A DNA stretch of 64,000 nucleotides from positions 62,001 through 126,000 of the forward strand of contig DDSH01000031.1 of assembly GCA_002343775.1 (NCBI GenBank). Direction: 5' to 3'. Shown here piece after piece: positions 1 to 8,492 of the stretch (position 1 is the first letter of the stretch; every line of letters starts with the position of its first letter). The position numbers and the translations under genes were made by a program. Source of the stretch: Anaerolineales bacterium UBA2395. Its GTDB lineage: Bacteria > Chloroflexota > Anaerolineae > Anaerolineales > Villigracilaceae. A model generated the notes under the pieces. That model ran no database searches. It was not told the origin of the DNA and saw nothing but the letters and a program-made list of their open reading frames with translations.

Positions 1-61
1 TGATAAATTTCACAAATACAGAATGCCTTTATTACTGCCATCTGTCAGCAAAGAGGAAACC

Positions 62-1312
62 ATGAACGCCAATTTGAAACCCCATATCATTATCATCGGC
101 GCCGGGTTCGCCGGGCTCGAAACCGCCCGCGGACTCGCCAACGCGCCCGTGCGCATCACCTTGATCGACAAGAACAATCATCATCTCTTCCAGCCGCTGT
201 TGTATCAGGTTGCCATCGCGGGGTTGCTGCCTTCGCAGGTCGCACAACCGGTGCGTACGATCTTCCGCAGGCAAAAAAATCTGACCTTCCAAATGGGCGA
301 AGTGACCGAGATCGACCTTGAACAAAAATTCGTCCGCATGAACGGCTCGGTCATTGCATATGATTATCTCGTCATCGCGGCGGGCGCGCGTACGAACTTC
401 TTCGGCTTCGAGACACTTGAGAAGCACGGCTTACAACTAAAGGACATTGATACAGCCGTCATGACCCGCAATCATTTGCTCTCAATGTTCGAGCAAGCCA
501 GTCACGAGGGCGATGCTGAAAAGCGCAGAGCCATGCTCACCTTTGTCATCGTTGGCGGCGGACCGACCGGCGTGGAAACTGCTGGCGCATTGGCAGAGTT
601 GATCACACATGTGATGAAGAAGGATTATCCCCGCCTTAATTTCAAAGAGGCAAAGGTTATTTTGCTTGAAGCAGGTGCGAGCCTTATCGCTGCCTATCCT
701 GATGAACTACGTCAAGCCACCCTGCGGCTTTTGAAAAACAAAAATGTGGACGTGCGCCTGAACACCAAAATGCAGGATTACAACGGTCAGCGTGTGATGC
801 TTGGCGATGGTTCTGTCATCGAAACTCAAACGCTGATCTGGACGGCTGGCGCGAAAGCCGCCGAGATCGTGGATTCATTGCCCGCCGAAAAAGCCGGCAT
901 GGGGCGCGTACGCATCAACCCGACCTTGAACTTGCCGCTGTTTCCTGAGAGTTTTGTCATCGGTGACGCCGCTTTTCTCACCAATGGTAATGGTCAACCT
1001 TTGCCCATGCTTTCGACCGTTGCCATCCAACAGGGACAAGCCGCCGCGAAAAATATCCGCTTGATAATAAGTGGGCAGGAACCGCTCGCGTTCCATTACA
1101 AAGACCCCGGTCTGCTCGCCACAGTGGGACGCAACGCCGCCGTCGCCCGTATCTTCGGCGTCTCTTTCAGCGGATTCATCGCCTGGGTGATCTGGGTCTT
1201 CCTGCACATCTACCGCATCATTGGCTTCCGCAATCGGCTCATCGTGATGTTCAACTGGGCATGGGATTATTTCTTCTATGATAATCAGGTGAGATTGATC
1301 ACGAAAGAATAA
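62..1312 (+). CDS. ndh: Type II NADH dehydrogenase (NDH-2)
   Basis: Single-subunit, FAD-dependent NADH:quinone oxidoreductase that passes electrons to the membrane quinone pool without pumping protons. The 416-residue protein has an N-terminal FAD-binding GAGFAG motif (about residues 13-18), a second dinucleotide fold with GGGPTG near residue 164, and a GDAA flavin motif near residue 301. A hydrophobic and aromatic C-terminus (about 365-400) probably anchors it to the inner face of the membrane. An ATG 39 bp upstream is in frame, but the ATG at 62 follows a purine-rich AGAGGAAAC and starts directly with the fold, so it is preferred. It stands alone, convergent with the next gene. Family assignment is firm; the electron acceptor is inferred. 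Confidence 0.93.
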   Translation: MNANLKPHIIIIGAGFAGLETARGLANAPVRITLIDKNNHHLFQPLLYQVAIAGLLPSQVAQPVRTIFRRQKNLTFQMGEVTEIDLEQKFVRMNGSVIAYDYLVIAAGARTNFFGFETLEKHGLQLKDIDTAVMTRNHLLSMFEQASHEGDAEKRRAMLTFVIVGGGPTGVETAGALAELITHVMKKDYPRLNFKEAKVILLEAGASLIAAYPDELRQATLRLLKNKNVDVRLNTKMQDYNGQRVMLGDGSVIETQTLIWTAGAKAAEIVDSLPAEKAGMGRVRINPTLNLPLFPESFVIGDAAFLTNGNGQPLPMLSTVAIQQGQAAAKNIRLIISGQEPLAFHYKDPGLLATVGRNAAVARIFGVSFSGFIAWVIWVFLHIYRIIGFRNRLIVMFNWAWDYFFYDNQVRLITKE

Positions 1313-1322
1313 ATCCATTTCT

Positions 1323-1369
1323 CTTTCTTCTTTCCTCTTCCATTTTGTTAGAAAGGGGAAAGAAGAAAG
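1323..1369. terminator. Hairpin between convergent genes
   Basis: A perfect 13-bp inverted repeat (1323-1335 and 1357-1369, pyrimidine arm CTTTCTTCTTTCC) lies between the ends of ndh and the convergent small gene. It probably works as a two-way terminator. There is no clean U-tract. Confidence 0.45.
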
Positions 1370-1373
1370 AAAC

Positions 1374-1745
1374 TCACTTGCTTGCCTCAAGTTCCCTGTA
1401 CACAAACCATTCCCCTTTGCGCTTATCCAAGCTTTTCATGGCGCGGTCATAATAAATATCGAAAACCTGACCCGTCTCCACCCGCACGCGGAAGTAATAG
1501 CGACCCACGTTCAATGATCCGCGTGTGGATGCGGTCATCGCGTGTGCGGGGCGCATATTGTTTGCCATTCTGCCGTGCCGCGAAAAATCCGTCCATTCCG
1601 AGAGGGATTCGGTGATGCGGTAGGTTTTCTTATCCCAGACAAATCCATTGGGGCAGTGCGGCGCTTTCTCGTACACCGGCGGCTGATCGAACATCACTTC
1701 GATGATGTCGTCAAAGAAATGGATGGGGGTGAACTCTTCCGGCAT
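1374..1745 (-). CDS. Conserved hypothetical protein, DUF6504-like
   Basis: Small soluble protein of about 123 residues beginning MPEEFTPIHFFDD. It has no signal peptide or membrane segment and is rich in aromatic and charged residues, with a central FVWDKKTYRITESLSEW stretch and a C-terminal YFRVRVETGQVFDIYYDRA segment. It resembles the DUF6504 family, which has no assigned function; that match is from memory of the family pattern. An in-frame ATG 39 bp upstream would add 13 residues unlike the rest. Convergent with ndh; next to two DUF3592 genes on the same strand. Confidence 0.7.
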   Translation of the reverse strand: MPEEFTPIHFFDDIIEVMFDQPPVYEKAPHCPNGFVWDKKTYRITESLSEWTDFSRHGRMANNMRPAHAMTASTRGSLNVGRYYFRVRVETGQVFDIYYDRAMKSLDKRKGEWFVYRELEASK

Positions 1746-1797
1746 GATTCTCTCAATGGTTGGAGACAGGCTCAAGGTCCGCATGGAGGCGGTTAAA

Positions 1798-2346
1798 TTA
1801 TTCAGGCAATACGTTTTGTCCGCGTCGCCATGCCCGCACCATGAAGAAGGTCAGGATGATCGATCCACAGATCATGGAGGGGATGAGAATAATGGGCATG
1901 AGCCACCGTTCGGAATATTTGTCGATTTGGGCGGTGTTGGGGTCGGCTGGATCGTAGCGGACATTGACGGTTTCGCCGACCTGATAGGCAGGTGGGGAGG
2001 AGGCGTTGCCGCTTTCGAATGTGTAGGTTTGCCCATTAGCTGTGAATTCGACGATGGGCGAGTAGGCGGAGGAGCCGTCTGTATTGCTTTCATCCAAGCC
2101 GATGACGATGCCCGGGGTGACGACGCCGGTTGTTTCGAGTTGATAGGCAACCACGGCGGCATACACGCCCCACAGACAGAACGCCGCAAAGAATAGGTTG
2201 CCGAAAATGGTGGCGCAGCCGATGTAAACCTTGTTTGCGCCGCGCTCCACTTTCTCCAGAGTGTTGGCTGTCTTGTTTGCGATCTTGTCGAAGTTCTTTT
2301 CGTAATTCTCAACGGCTTTGTCCAAATTCTTTTCAAAGTCGCTCAT
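1798..2346 (-). CDS. DUF3592-like membrane protein
   Basis: A 182-residue protein: charged N-terminus with coiled-coil character (MSDFEKNLDKAVENYEKNF), a membrane segment around residues 55-75, an outer beta-rich domain with YTFESGN and VNVRYDPADPNTAQID, and a second membrane segment near the C-terminus. This topology and the VRYDPxxP motif match DUF3592, whose function is unknown. The start at 2346 is set by GGAGG seven bases upstream; an earlier ATG lies inside that site. It is the downstream partner of a paralogous gene (2377-2856) 30 bp away, so the two are probably co-transcribed. Confidence 0.75.
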   Translation of the reverse strand: MSDFEKNLDKAVENYEKNFDKIANKTANTLEKVERGANKVYIGCATIFGNLFFAAFCLWGVYAAVVAYQLETTGVVTPGIVIGLDESNTDGSSAYSPIVEFTANGQTYTFESGNASSPPAYQVGETVNVRYDPADPNTAQIDKYSERWLMPIILIPSMICGSIILTFFMVRAWRRGQNVLPE

Positions 2347-2376
2347 AACAAATACCTCCAATATAATTTTTAAAGG

Positions 2377-2856
2377 TCAAATAAAATCGATGATCTCATC
2401 TCCGCGCTTCACAGCCCGGATACCGAAAAAATTCACCACAACCAACGCGATGATCAATCCCGCTGTCGTGCAGGATGGAAAAAGCCAGAGCGGGAAAACA
2501 CTATCGATGCTGGCCCGGTTGGGATCATTCCGGTCATACCGGATGGTCACCGTCTCGCCAAGTTCATATTTTGGAGGATTGGAGGATGAGTCATCATCGA
2601 AGGTGTAGGTCACACCGTTCACTTCGAATTCAAACTTTGCACGGAAGGTCCCGCCGTCACGGGGTTCGAGGCGGATGACACTGCCTTCAGTGACCTCACC
2701 GTTGATCTCAACCATAACTCCGACCACGCCCTTATATATTCCCCAACATAGAAAACCAAGGATCAACAGATCGACGACCAGCAATCCACAGCCGCCGTAG
2801 ATCTTGCTAAAAGTATCGGAGGCTCTGTCAACTTTTTTTGTAGCGGAAGATTTCAT
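2377..2856 (-). CDS. DUF3592-like membrane protein, paralogue
   Basis: A 159-residue protein with the same plan as its downstream neighbour: short charged N-terminus, membrane segment at about residues 24-48, an extracytoplasmic beta domain (VTYTFDDDS, VTIRYDRNDPNRASID) and a C-terminal membrane segment at about 122-145. The shared layout and the conserved RYDxxDPN motif point to a tandem duplication followed by divergence. The function of DUF3592 proteins is not known and nothing nearby indicates one. Confidence 0.75.
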   Translation of the reverse strand: MKSSATKKVDRASDTFSKIYGGCGLLVVDLLILGFLCWGIYKGVVGVMVEINGEVTEGSVIRLEPRDGGTFRAKFEFEVNGVTYTFDDDSSSNPPKYELGETVTIRYDRNDPNRASIDSVFPLWLFPSCTTAGLIIALVVVNFFGIRAVKRGDEIIDFI

Positions 2857-3020
2857 AAGTAAACTCCAAAGTTAGCCAATAAATATCCCCTTCAGTGTAC
2901 AAAGTTATTTGGAATTAAACATTCACCCAAACTTCCTACAGATTAAGGAAGCAGCGCCTCGACCCTGACTGGAAGCTGTTCTCGTTGATCTTCATCAGGA
3001 GGCCGCTGACGGAGACTTTA

Positions 3021-4355
3021 TTATGTCATCACATACACAGCATAGCCGCGGGCGGGGGCGAAGAATTGACCGCGGCCGTCTGCGCCGGTGGATTGGTCTG
3101 CGGGGCGGGAATGGTCATGGTTGCCCCACCAAGCCACAGGGCGGAAAGAAGCGTTGCTCCATTTGGTCTGCACCCATTCACCATGCCAGTCATCGCCGCG
3201 GTTGTTGAGCGCGTAGATCAGCCCACGCTGGTCGCCATGACCGCCGCGCTGCATGATGTAGAGATCATCTGAAAGATAAAGAACAGAAGTGTCGCCGCCG
3301 GCATGGGTTTCGTGAGCGGCGATGAGAGCGTCGATGCCGTTGGGGGTATCACGCAGGGCAAGATTGTAGTTGAAGTAATCCTTCCAAAAGATGCAGGGAT
3401 AGCCTTCGTGTGTGAGGATATAGGAGTAGGCGAGCAGTTTGTCGTTGGTGATTGGGCGACCTTCATCGCGCAGGTCGTGGTTCTCAACGAAGGTGACGGC
3501 GCTCTGGGTCTGTGACCTTAAAATGGATTCGCCATGCGCCAGGTTCTTGAGGCTGAAGCCGTAGGTATCGCACATGCTTTTGAGCAGCTCACGCAGGGGG
3601 AAGTCGAACACATCCACCGGGTTTGTGTTGTGGAAGTTGGCGTCGTTGATCCAGTTGAGCGTGTTGGAGGCATTGTCCCAATATTCTGCCACGCCGTAAG
3701 GTTTGTGATATACGCCGTTTTTTATGTAGCGGTATTCCTGAATGGCTTGCACTGTGGCGGCGGTGAAGCCTTTGACAAAGTCATACCGAAAACCATCAAA
3801 GCCAACCTCTTCGATCAGCCAGCGTGCGAGGTTGAGCAATTCGCCATAGACGTAGGGATTGCGATGCGAAAGGTCGGGCATGTCGCCGAAGGTCATTTCG
3901 TCCCAGTTCTCGTACATGCTGGGGTGAAATGATTCCCAGTTGCGTGGGAAGCGCTCGCTCTTGGGGTTATAGAGGGTCCAACGTGATTGCCCGGTGATGG
4001 GATTGACCTCCTGCGCATCGGCGCCGGAGTTGTGGTTGAGGACCATATCTGCGATCAGACTCAGCCCGTGCTGGTGCGCAGTCTCGATCAGTTGATTCAA
4101 CTCGAAGTGGGTGCCAAACCAGGTAGGCATGCCGCCCTTCTGGTCATATTCGCCGAGGTCGTAATAGTCGTATGGGTCGTAGCCCATCGAAGGTCCGAAA
4201 ATGTTGGCAGCTTTGTGAACAGGCGGCAGCCAGAGGGAAGTAAAACCGGCTTTGGCGAGTCCGGGAATCTCTTGCTTAATATAGTTCCACCATTGAAATT
4301 CTTTTTTGTCTTCGCGGGGACAATCCCAAAAGAAGGCTTGCATCATGACGCCCAT
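3021..4355 (-). CDS. Alpha-amylase, glycoside hydrolase family 13
   Basis: Cytoplasmic retaining alpha-glucan hydrolase of 444 residues with no signal peptide, so it probably acts on intracellular glycogen or imported maltodextrin. The (beta/alpha)8 barrel carries the GH13 regions: DMVLNH (103-108), GFDGFRYDFV with nucleophile Asp192, GVAEYWDN with acid/base Glu224, and VENHD with Asp294. The C-terminal part (about 345-444) is a beta-sandwich domain C. Its size and order resemble the compact GH13 subfamily of bacterial liquefying amylases. The gene stands alone; no glycogen or maltose transport gene is adjacent. Substrate range is inferred. Confidence 0.9.
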   Translation of the reverse strand: MGVMMQAFFWDCPREDKKEFQWWNYIKQEIPGLAKAGFTSLWLPPVHKAANIFGPSMGYDPYDYYDLGEYDQKGGMPTWFGTHFELNQLIETAHQHGLSLIADMVLNHNSGADAQEVNPITGQSRWTLYNPKSERFPRNWESFHPSMYENWDEMTFGDMPDLSHRNPYVYGELLNLARWLIEEVGFDGFRYDFVKGFTAATVQAIQEYRYIKNGVYHKPYGVAEYWDNASNTLNWINDANFHNTNPVDVFDFPLRELLKSMCDTYGFSLKNLAHGESILRSQTQSAVTFVENHDLRDEGRPITNDKLLAYSYILTHEGYPCIFWKDYFNYNLALRDTPNGIDALIAAHETHAGGDTSVLYLSDDLYIMQRGGHGDQRGLIYALNNRGDDWHGEWVQTKWSNASFRPVAWWGNHDHSRPADQSTGADGRGQFFAPARGYAVYVMT

Positions 4356-4390
4356 AAAGTTTTCTCCTTGTTTGGGCGGGTATTGTAGCG

Positions 4391-4425
4391 GAGATTGGTT
4401 AATGGAGAATGGGTAATAGGTAGGG
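4391..4425. repeat. Heptanucleotide repeat array
   Basis: Five imperfect 7-bp units in the gap upstream of the amylase gene: GAGATTG, GTTAATG, GAGAATG, GGTAATA, GGTAGGG. It is one of nine arrays with 7-bp period in this window. Confidence 0.6.
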
Positions 4426-4450
4426 TATCCGATTTCAGGGATGGGAGTTT

Positions 4451-4819
4451 TTATTCCATGGTGTCTTTCGGCTCAAAGCCTACGATCAACGCCGTCCGCG
4501 CCCAATCGCTGTGCGAGCCATCGGCTTCACGCTCTTTGTATTTGTCTGCCATTTTGTTGCGGATGACTTCCTCATCCTTTTCCTGTTGCACTCGCGCGAG
4601 GGCGGGGAACGTCTGCCCGGCAATGCGGAATATGACCTGTGGTTCTTTAAGCAGGTTTTTAACCCAGTCTGATTTCGCCCCGCCGCCAGACATCAGATAG
4701 ATCGTATTTTCATGCACCACGAACCAGATCTCGATCTCATGCGGATTGCCGGTCACCCGTCCGCGGGTGGTGAGGTAGCAGTATTCCTCTTTTTCGAAGC
4801 GTGTAAGGTCAATTGGCAT
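4451..4819 (-). CDS. Nitroreductase/PNPOx-like deazaflavin-dependent family protein
   Basis: A 122-residue single-domain protein with the split-barrel flavin-binding fold: CYLTTRGRVTGNPHEIEIWF at the start and IYLMSGGGAKSDWVKNLL in the middle. This pattern is typical of the DUF385/Ddn family, whose members bind F420 or flavin and reduce nitro compounds or quinones. The start at 4819 is preferred over one 24 bp upstream because GGAG sits eight bases before it. Cofactor and substrate cannot be told from sequence. Confidence 0.8.
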   Translation of the reverse strand: MPIDLTRFEKEEYCYLTTRGRVTGNPHEIEIWFVVHENTIYLMSGGGAKSDWVKNLLKEPQVIFRIAGQTFPALARVQQEKDEEVIRNKMADKYKEREADGSHSDWARTALIVGFEPKDTME

Positions 4820-4851
4820 GTGTGTAACTCCAAGATCATGCAAGGGCGAGA

Positions 4852-5430
4852 CTACGTATCATATTGCCCAATATCGAGCAGTTCGTTCGAGAGAAAATAG
4901 GTCTGAGCGGGGAGGAGGTGGTGCTTGCGCTTCCACGTGGCATGGACGGTGGTGCATGAGGAGCGCGGCAGACGTTTGATCAGCGCCGAATCATACAGCA
5001 GGATGGAGCGGCTGGTGATCTTTTCGATGACCGTCCAGTGATCGTGATACCCCTGCAAGCCAAGGATGATGGAACGTCCGGGCGTTCCATCTAAAAAGGT
5101 TTGCATCGCCTTCCAGAACGTGGTCAGGTCGGGGGTGGGTACGCCGCGAAAAGGGATCGCCACATTGGAGATGCGTTTCTTGCCTACGACCTTGTCCAGG
5201 ATCGTCAACATCTGCGTGTGCATGATGCCGCCAATGAGGAACTTGCTGAGCAGTCCACGCCGCGAGAGAAAACGGATCAGGTCATCGAACAAGACCTGTG
5301 ACGCTTCGTCGGTAGAACGGTTGATGAAGCGTTCGGCGTTGACGATGCTGTACAAGCCGCACAGCGAGTCCAATCCGCCCTGCTGGAAGGGTGGTAACCC
5401 CATCATGCCGCGTTTGGTGGAAGATTTCAT
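4852..5430 (-). CDS. Papain-like (C39-type) cysteine peptidase domain protein
   Basis: A 192-residue protein with the signature of a papain-fold peptidase: QQGGLDSLCGLYSIVNA places an oxyanion Gln17 and nucleophile Cys24, GYHDHWTVIE supplies His131 and LLYDSAL supplies Asp147. There is no signal peptide and no ABC exporter, unlike bacteriocin-processing C39 peptidases. The chosen start at 5430 excludes an upstream in-frame ATG (5478) that would translate a dispersed palindrome into a false hydrophobic leader. No substrate candidate is adjacent. Protease activity is inferred from the intact Q-C-H-D set. Confidence 0.7.
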   Translation of the reverse strand: MKSSTKRGMMGLPPFQQGGLDSLCGLYSIVNAERFINRSTDEASQVLFDDLIRFLSRRGLLSKFLIGGIMHTQMLTILDKVVGKKRISNVAIPFRGVPTPDLTTFWKAMQTFLDGTPGRSIILGLQGYHDHWTVIEKITSRSILLYDSALIKRLPRSSCTTVHATWKRKHHLLPAQTYFLSNELLDIGQYDT

Positions 5431-5452
5431 GGCGAGGCTCGTTTGGAAAAAA

Positions 5453-5528
5453 TTCACCACAAAGACCACAAAACACACGGGGATTTCTTAATACTTTTCT
5501 TTGTGAACTCCGTGTGCTTTGTGGTGAA
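5453..5528. repeat. Dispersed palindrome, CACAAAG family, copy A
   Basis: TTCACCACAAAG at 5453-5464 pairs with CTTTGTGGTGAA at 5517-5528, and further CACACGG/CCGTGTG pairing lies inside. The element fills the junction between the peptidase gene and mrpG. Four other loci in the window carry related sequence. Confidence 0.8.
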
Positions 5529-5552
5529 AAATCCATGGAAGGATAGCCTGAA

Positions 5553-5900
5553 TTATACGTCTTTGCCCGAGCCGCGTTCCAGTTTTGATTTGAGATCGTC
5601 ACGTTTGGTGTTCACCAGCGGCACCCCGGCTTTGTACGCCGCCGAAGCGATGGAGTGGGAAATGGCAGGTGAACCAAGCAGCACGAAGAAGATCAGCAAA
5701 ATTCCCTTCCATGCCGTGAGTGGGGTGAGGATGCTGGCGGCGATCAGCAGGAAGACCAGCCCGAACACGCTGACCTTGCCTGTGGCGTGCAGGCGCGTAT
5801 AAACATCTGGCAGGCGGATGAAGCCGATGACCCCCACCAAGGATAGAAAAGTTCCCAGCACCAATAGAACAATGGCAATGATCTGCTGAACAGTTTCCAT
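5553..5900 (-). CDS. mrpG: Na+/H+ antiporter subunit G (MrpG/MnhG)
   Basis: Small membrane subunit of the Mrp cation/proton antiporter, 115 residues with three hydrophobic helices (about 5-25, 38-58, 63-83). The sequence FIRLPDVYTRLHATGK is the family hallmark. It is the last gene of the operon, and its ATG overlaps the stop codon of mrpF (TAATG), so translation is probably coupled. Confidence 0.93.
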   Translation of the reverse strand: METVQQIIAIVLLVLGTFLSLVGVIGFIRLPDVYTRLHATGKVSVFGLVFLLIAASILTPLTAWKGILLIFFVLLGSPAISHSIASAAYKAGVPLVNTKRDDLKSKLERGSGKDV

Positions 5901-6175
5901 TAGAACACCTTCTGGTCCGAGATGAACTTGGCGATGGTAACCGTGGCGAGGTAGCCCAGCAGGGCAGTCACGATGGCAACATCCAGGAACAGGCTGTTGC
6001 CGCTGATGATGCCTACGATGACGAGGACGGCGGTGGTCAGGGTGCTGGCGAGATCCAATCCTGCAAGGCGTACCGCGCTGTTCTCGCCGGTCCAGGTGTG
6101 CCAGGCGGCAACGAGGATCATCAGCAGGTGCAAGCCCAACACCACCGAAAATATGATATCAAGAATGGTTTGCAT
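5900..6175 (-). CDS. mrpF: Na+/H+ antiporter subunit F (MrpF/MnhF)
   Basis: 91-residue hydrophobic subunit with three predicted helices, of usual MrpF length. The motif GENSAVRLAGLDLASTLTTAVLV follows the RlaalDl pattern of the family, and LDVAIVTALLGYLATVTIAKF forms the last helix. It lies 12 bp downstream of mrpE and overlaps mrpG. It is part of the seven-subunit Mrp complex that exchanges Na+ for H+ across the cytoplasmic membrane. Confidence 0.93.
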   Translation of the reverse strand: MQTILDIIFSVVLGLHLLMILVAAWHTWTGENSAVRLAGLDLASTLTTAVLVIVGIISGNSLFLDVAIVTALLGYLATVTIAKFISDQKVF

Positions 6176-6187
6176 GGTTTTCGTTCC

Positions 6188-6676
6188 TTAAGAATCGAAC
6201 ATCACATCCAACAGGCGGGTGCGTTTGGCTTGTCCCGCTTCAGCGGCAGCCAGGGTTTCATCCACGTTCAAGGCATGGGTGTACATGTTGCCTTCGCTGT
6301 CGATCTCGATCACCAGTTCGCCCGGCGAGAGCGTAATGGCATGCGCGCTGAAGGCGGAACCCAATTCAGATTTCTTTCCATACGGGATGGCAACAATGCC
6401 TGGTTTGAGCGGAAGTTTCGGGTCCAGTACGATGCGCGCGGTGGAGATCCCGCCGCGGATCACATCCCAGATCACGACGACTGCATATTGCAGTCCAGCC
6501 CACAGGTAACGCGGCAGGCGGTCGATGCGCACCAGCATGGGCGTATTCTTGGGCATGAGCAGGCTGATGATCGCCGCCACGATCAGCCCCAATACCAAAT
6601 TGGAAAGTGAGCCGTTGCCGGTCAGCATCAGATAGATGACGAACAGTACGAGGAGCGATGAAAGATACAACAACAT
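6188..6676 (-). CDS. mrpE: Na+/H+ antiporter subunit E (MrpE/MnhE)
   Basis: 162-residue subunit with two N-terminal membrane helices and a cytoplasmic domain containing ISTARIVLDPKLPLKPGIV and ITLSPGELVIEIDSEGNMYTHAL, both typical of MrpE. The start at 6676 is chosen because GGGAGGTGGATA precedes it and its ATG overlaps the mrpD stop; an earlier in-frame ATG would lie inside mrpD. MrpE is required for assembly or function of Mrp complexes in well-studied relatives. Confidence 0.93.
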   Translation of the reverse strand: MLLYLSSLLVLFVIYLMLTGNGSLSNLVLGLIVAAIISLLMPKNTPMLVRIDRLPRYLWAGLQYAVVVIWDVIRGGISTARIVLDPKLPLKPGIVAIPYGKKSELGSAFSAHAITLSPGELVIEIDSEGNMYTHALNVDETLAAAEAGQAKRTRLLDVMFDS

Positions 6677-8160
6677 TATCCACCTCCCATAATTGCGGCG
6701 ATGTACGCGCCTGGTTCGAGAATCCATGCGGCAGTGGCTTGCGCGATGGAAACCAGCGGTTCAGACCAGACGCCGAGAAGGAGCGCCAACAAAATGAGCA
6801 GGGTTGGTGCGAGGAGCTGATCCCCCTGCTTTGGCTTGACTTCGGGATTCGATTCGAACCACACACGGGTAAAGGCGCGGATGATGTACACCAAAGTGAC
6901 AATGCTTGCCACACCGATGATGGCTAATGAAAGATATTGCGCCGCTTCGACCCCGCTCCAGAAGATCATCAACTTGCTGACGAAGCCATTGAGTGGCGGA
7001 ATGCCTGCCAACGCCATGCCGCCCAGCAGGAAGAGAAAGCCCGCGAATGGATGGTATTTCCCCACGCCCACAATGACATCGAACGAAGCCGATTTGACCG
7101 CGGCGCGGCTTGCCATCGCTCCCGCCAGCATGAGCATGGCGGCTTTGATAATGGCATGGTTGAAGGTGAAGACCAATGCCGCCGCCAATGAGAGCGGTGT
7201 GCCCCAGCCAATGCCGACAAGGATGAAACCGATCTGCGCGAGTGTGGAATAAGCCAACATGCGTTTGGCGTTATGCGTGCCTAATGCGCCGAAGCCGCCG
7301 TAGAGCACCCCGACCACACCAAGGACAACGAGCAGAGTCTTGAGCATGTCCGCTTCTGTGGCGAAGAGCAGGGTGGTCATGCGGAAGAAGCCGTACACGC
7401 CCATCTTGACCACCAGCGACGAGAGCATTGCGCTGACGGCGGTGGGGGCGGCGGCGTGAAAATCGGGCTGCCAAAAATGGAAGGGGAAGACCGCGCCTTT
7501 GATCAGGAAGGTGGCGGTCAGAAATGCCATGCCGGTCAACCCGAGCGGCGCGGCAGGATTCACCGCAATGCGGTCGGCGAGGTCCGCGTAGTTGAGCGTA
7601 CCGTAGGCGACGTACAACGAACCGACTCCCATCAGGAAGAAGACCGATGCCAGCGTGGAAATGTAGAAATATTTGTAGGCGGCTTCCACACCGTATTTAT
7701 CGTCTGCGATGGCGGTCAGCGCTGCGCCAGAGATGACGATGATCTCAGCGAAGACGAACAGGTTGAAGATGTCGCCGGTGATGAAGGCGCCGCTCAAGCC
7801 GCCGGAGAGCGCGAGAAAGAGTGGATAGAAGGTGGGGTATTGCACCACTTTCTCGGTCGAGCCGAGAGCGTAAATTAAGCCCGCGCACAGGACGAGTTGC
7901 GTCATGATGAGCATGAACACACTCAACAGGTCAGCGGCGAGGGTGATGCCGAATGGGGCTTGCCACAAACCCAACTGGAACTGAACCGGCTCGAGCGTGG
8001 TTTGAACCGTGCGCAACAATCCAAACGAAAAGCCCAGGGAGATCAGCATCAACATGAGGGCGGTGACGGATTGCATCCTGCGCTGTTTACGCATGAACAA
8101 AGTGATGGGCACACCCATAAGAGGCAGAAGCAGGGGCACAAGAAGATAGGCAGTGTTCAT
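6676..8160 (-). CDS. mrpD: Na+/H+ antiporter subunit D (MrpD/MnhD)
   Basis: 494-residue proton-translocating subunit homologous to complex I NuoM/NuoN, with about 14 membrane helices. The helix with NLFVFAEIIVISGAAL carries the conserved membrane Glu, and TFLIKGAVFPFHFWQPDFHAA carries the conserved Lys plus the family HFWxPD signature; NHAIIKAAMLMLAG holds another conserved Lys. It starts inside the stop codon of mrpC and ends in the start of mrpE. It forms one of the two antiporter-like channels of the complex. Confidence 0.95.
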   Translation of the reverse strand: MNTAYLLVPLLLPLMGVPITLFMRKQRRMQSVTALMLMLISLGFSFGLLRTVQTTLEPVQFQLGLWQAPFGITLAADLLSVFMLIMTQLVLCAGLIYALGSTEKVVQYPTFYPLFLALSGGLSGAFITGDIFNLFVFAEIIVISGAALTAIADDKYGVEAAYKYFYISTLASVFFLMGVGSLYVAYGTLNYADLADRIAVNPAAPLGLTGMAFLTATFLIKGAVFPFHFWQPDFHAAAPTAVSAMLSSLVVKMGVYGFFRMTTLLFATEADMLKTLLVVLGVVGVLYGGFGALGTHNAKRMLAYSTLAQIGFILVGIGWGTPLSLAAALVFTFNHAIIKAAMLMLAGAMASRAAVKSASFDVIVGVGKYHPFAGFLFLLGGMALAGIPPLNGFVSKLMIFWSGVEAAQYLSLAIIGVASIVTLVYIIRAFTRVWFESNPEVKPKQGDQLLAPTLLILLALLLGVWSEPLVSIAQATAAWILEPGAYIAAIMGGG

Positions 8161-8492
8161 CAGTTCTTCAATCCCTTCACTTCGTCGCTGTCGCTGGTCT
8201 TGTAGCGGGTCGAGATGACGTAGAGCAGGCTGAGCACGAAGGCAAAACCGCCCATACTGATGACGATGGCGGTCAGTACCAGGGCTTGCGGAAGCGGGTC
8301 GCTGATCTGCGACGTTGCCGTGGAGTAGGCGGCGGCTGCGCCGTTGTACGCGCCGGCGGAAAACAGAAACAGGTTGACCGCATTCGAAAGAAGCACCAAG
8401 CCTATGGCGGCGCGGATGACGTTGCGACGTAAAATTTGATAGATGCCGGCAGCGAACAGAATGCCCACTGCAAGCGAGGTTAACAGACTCAT
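8160..8492 (-). CDS. mrpC: Na+/H+ antiporter subunit C (MrpC/MnhC)
   Basis: 110-residue NuoK-like subunit with three helices. GLVLLSNAVNLFLFSAGAYNG matches the membrane core of the family and DPLPQALVLTAIVISMGGFAF is the conserved last helix. It overlaps the 3' end of mrpA (ATGA) and the 5' end of mrpD, which fits translational coupling across the operon. Confidence 0.95.
   Translation of the reverse strand: MSLLTSLAVGILFAAGIYQILRRNVIRAAIGLVLLSNAVNLFLFSAGAYNGAAAAYSTATSQISDPLPQALVLTAIVISMGGFAFVLSLLYVISTRYKTSDSDEVKGLKN

Noticed and set aside
5431..5478. An upstream start giving the peptidase a hydrophobic leader (MCFVVFVVNFF)
   Set aside because: This stretch is the translated arm of a dispersed palindrome, so it is not evidence of a signal peptide.
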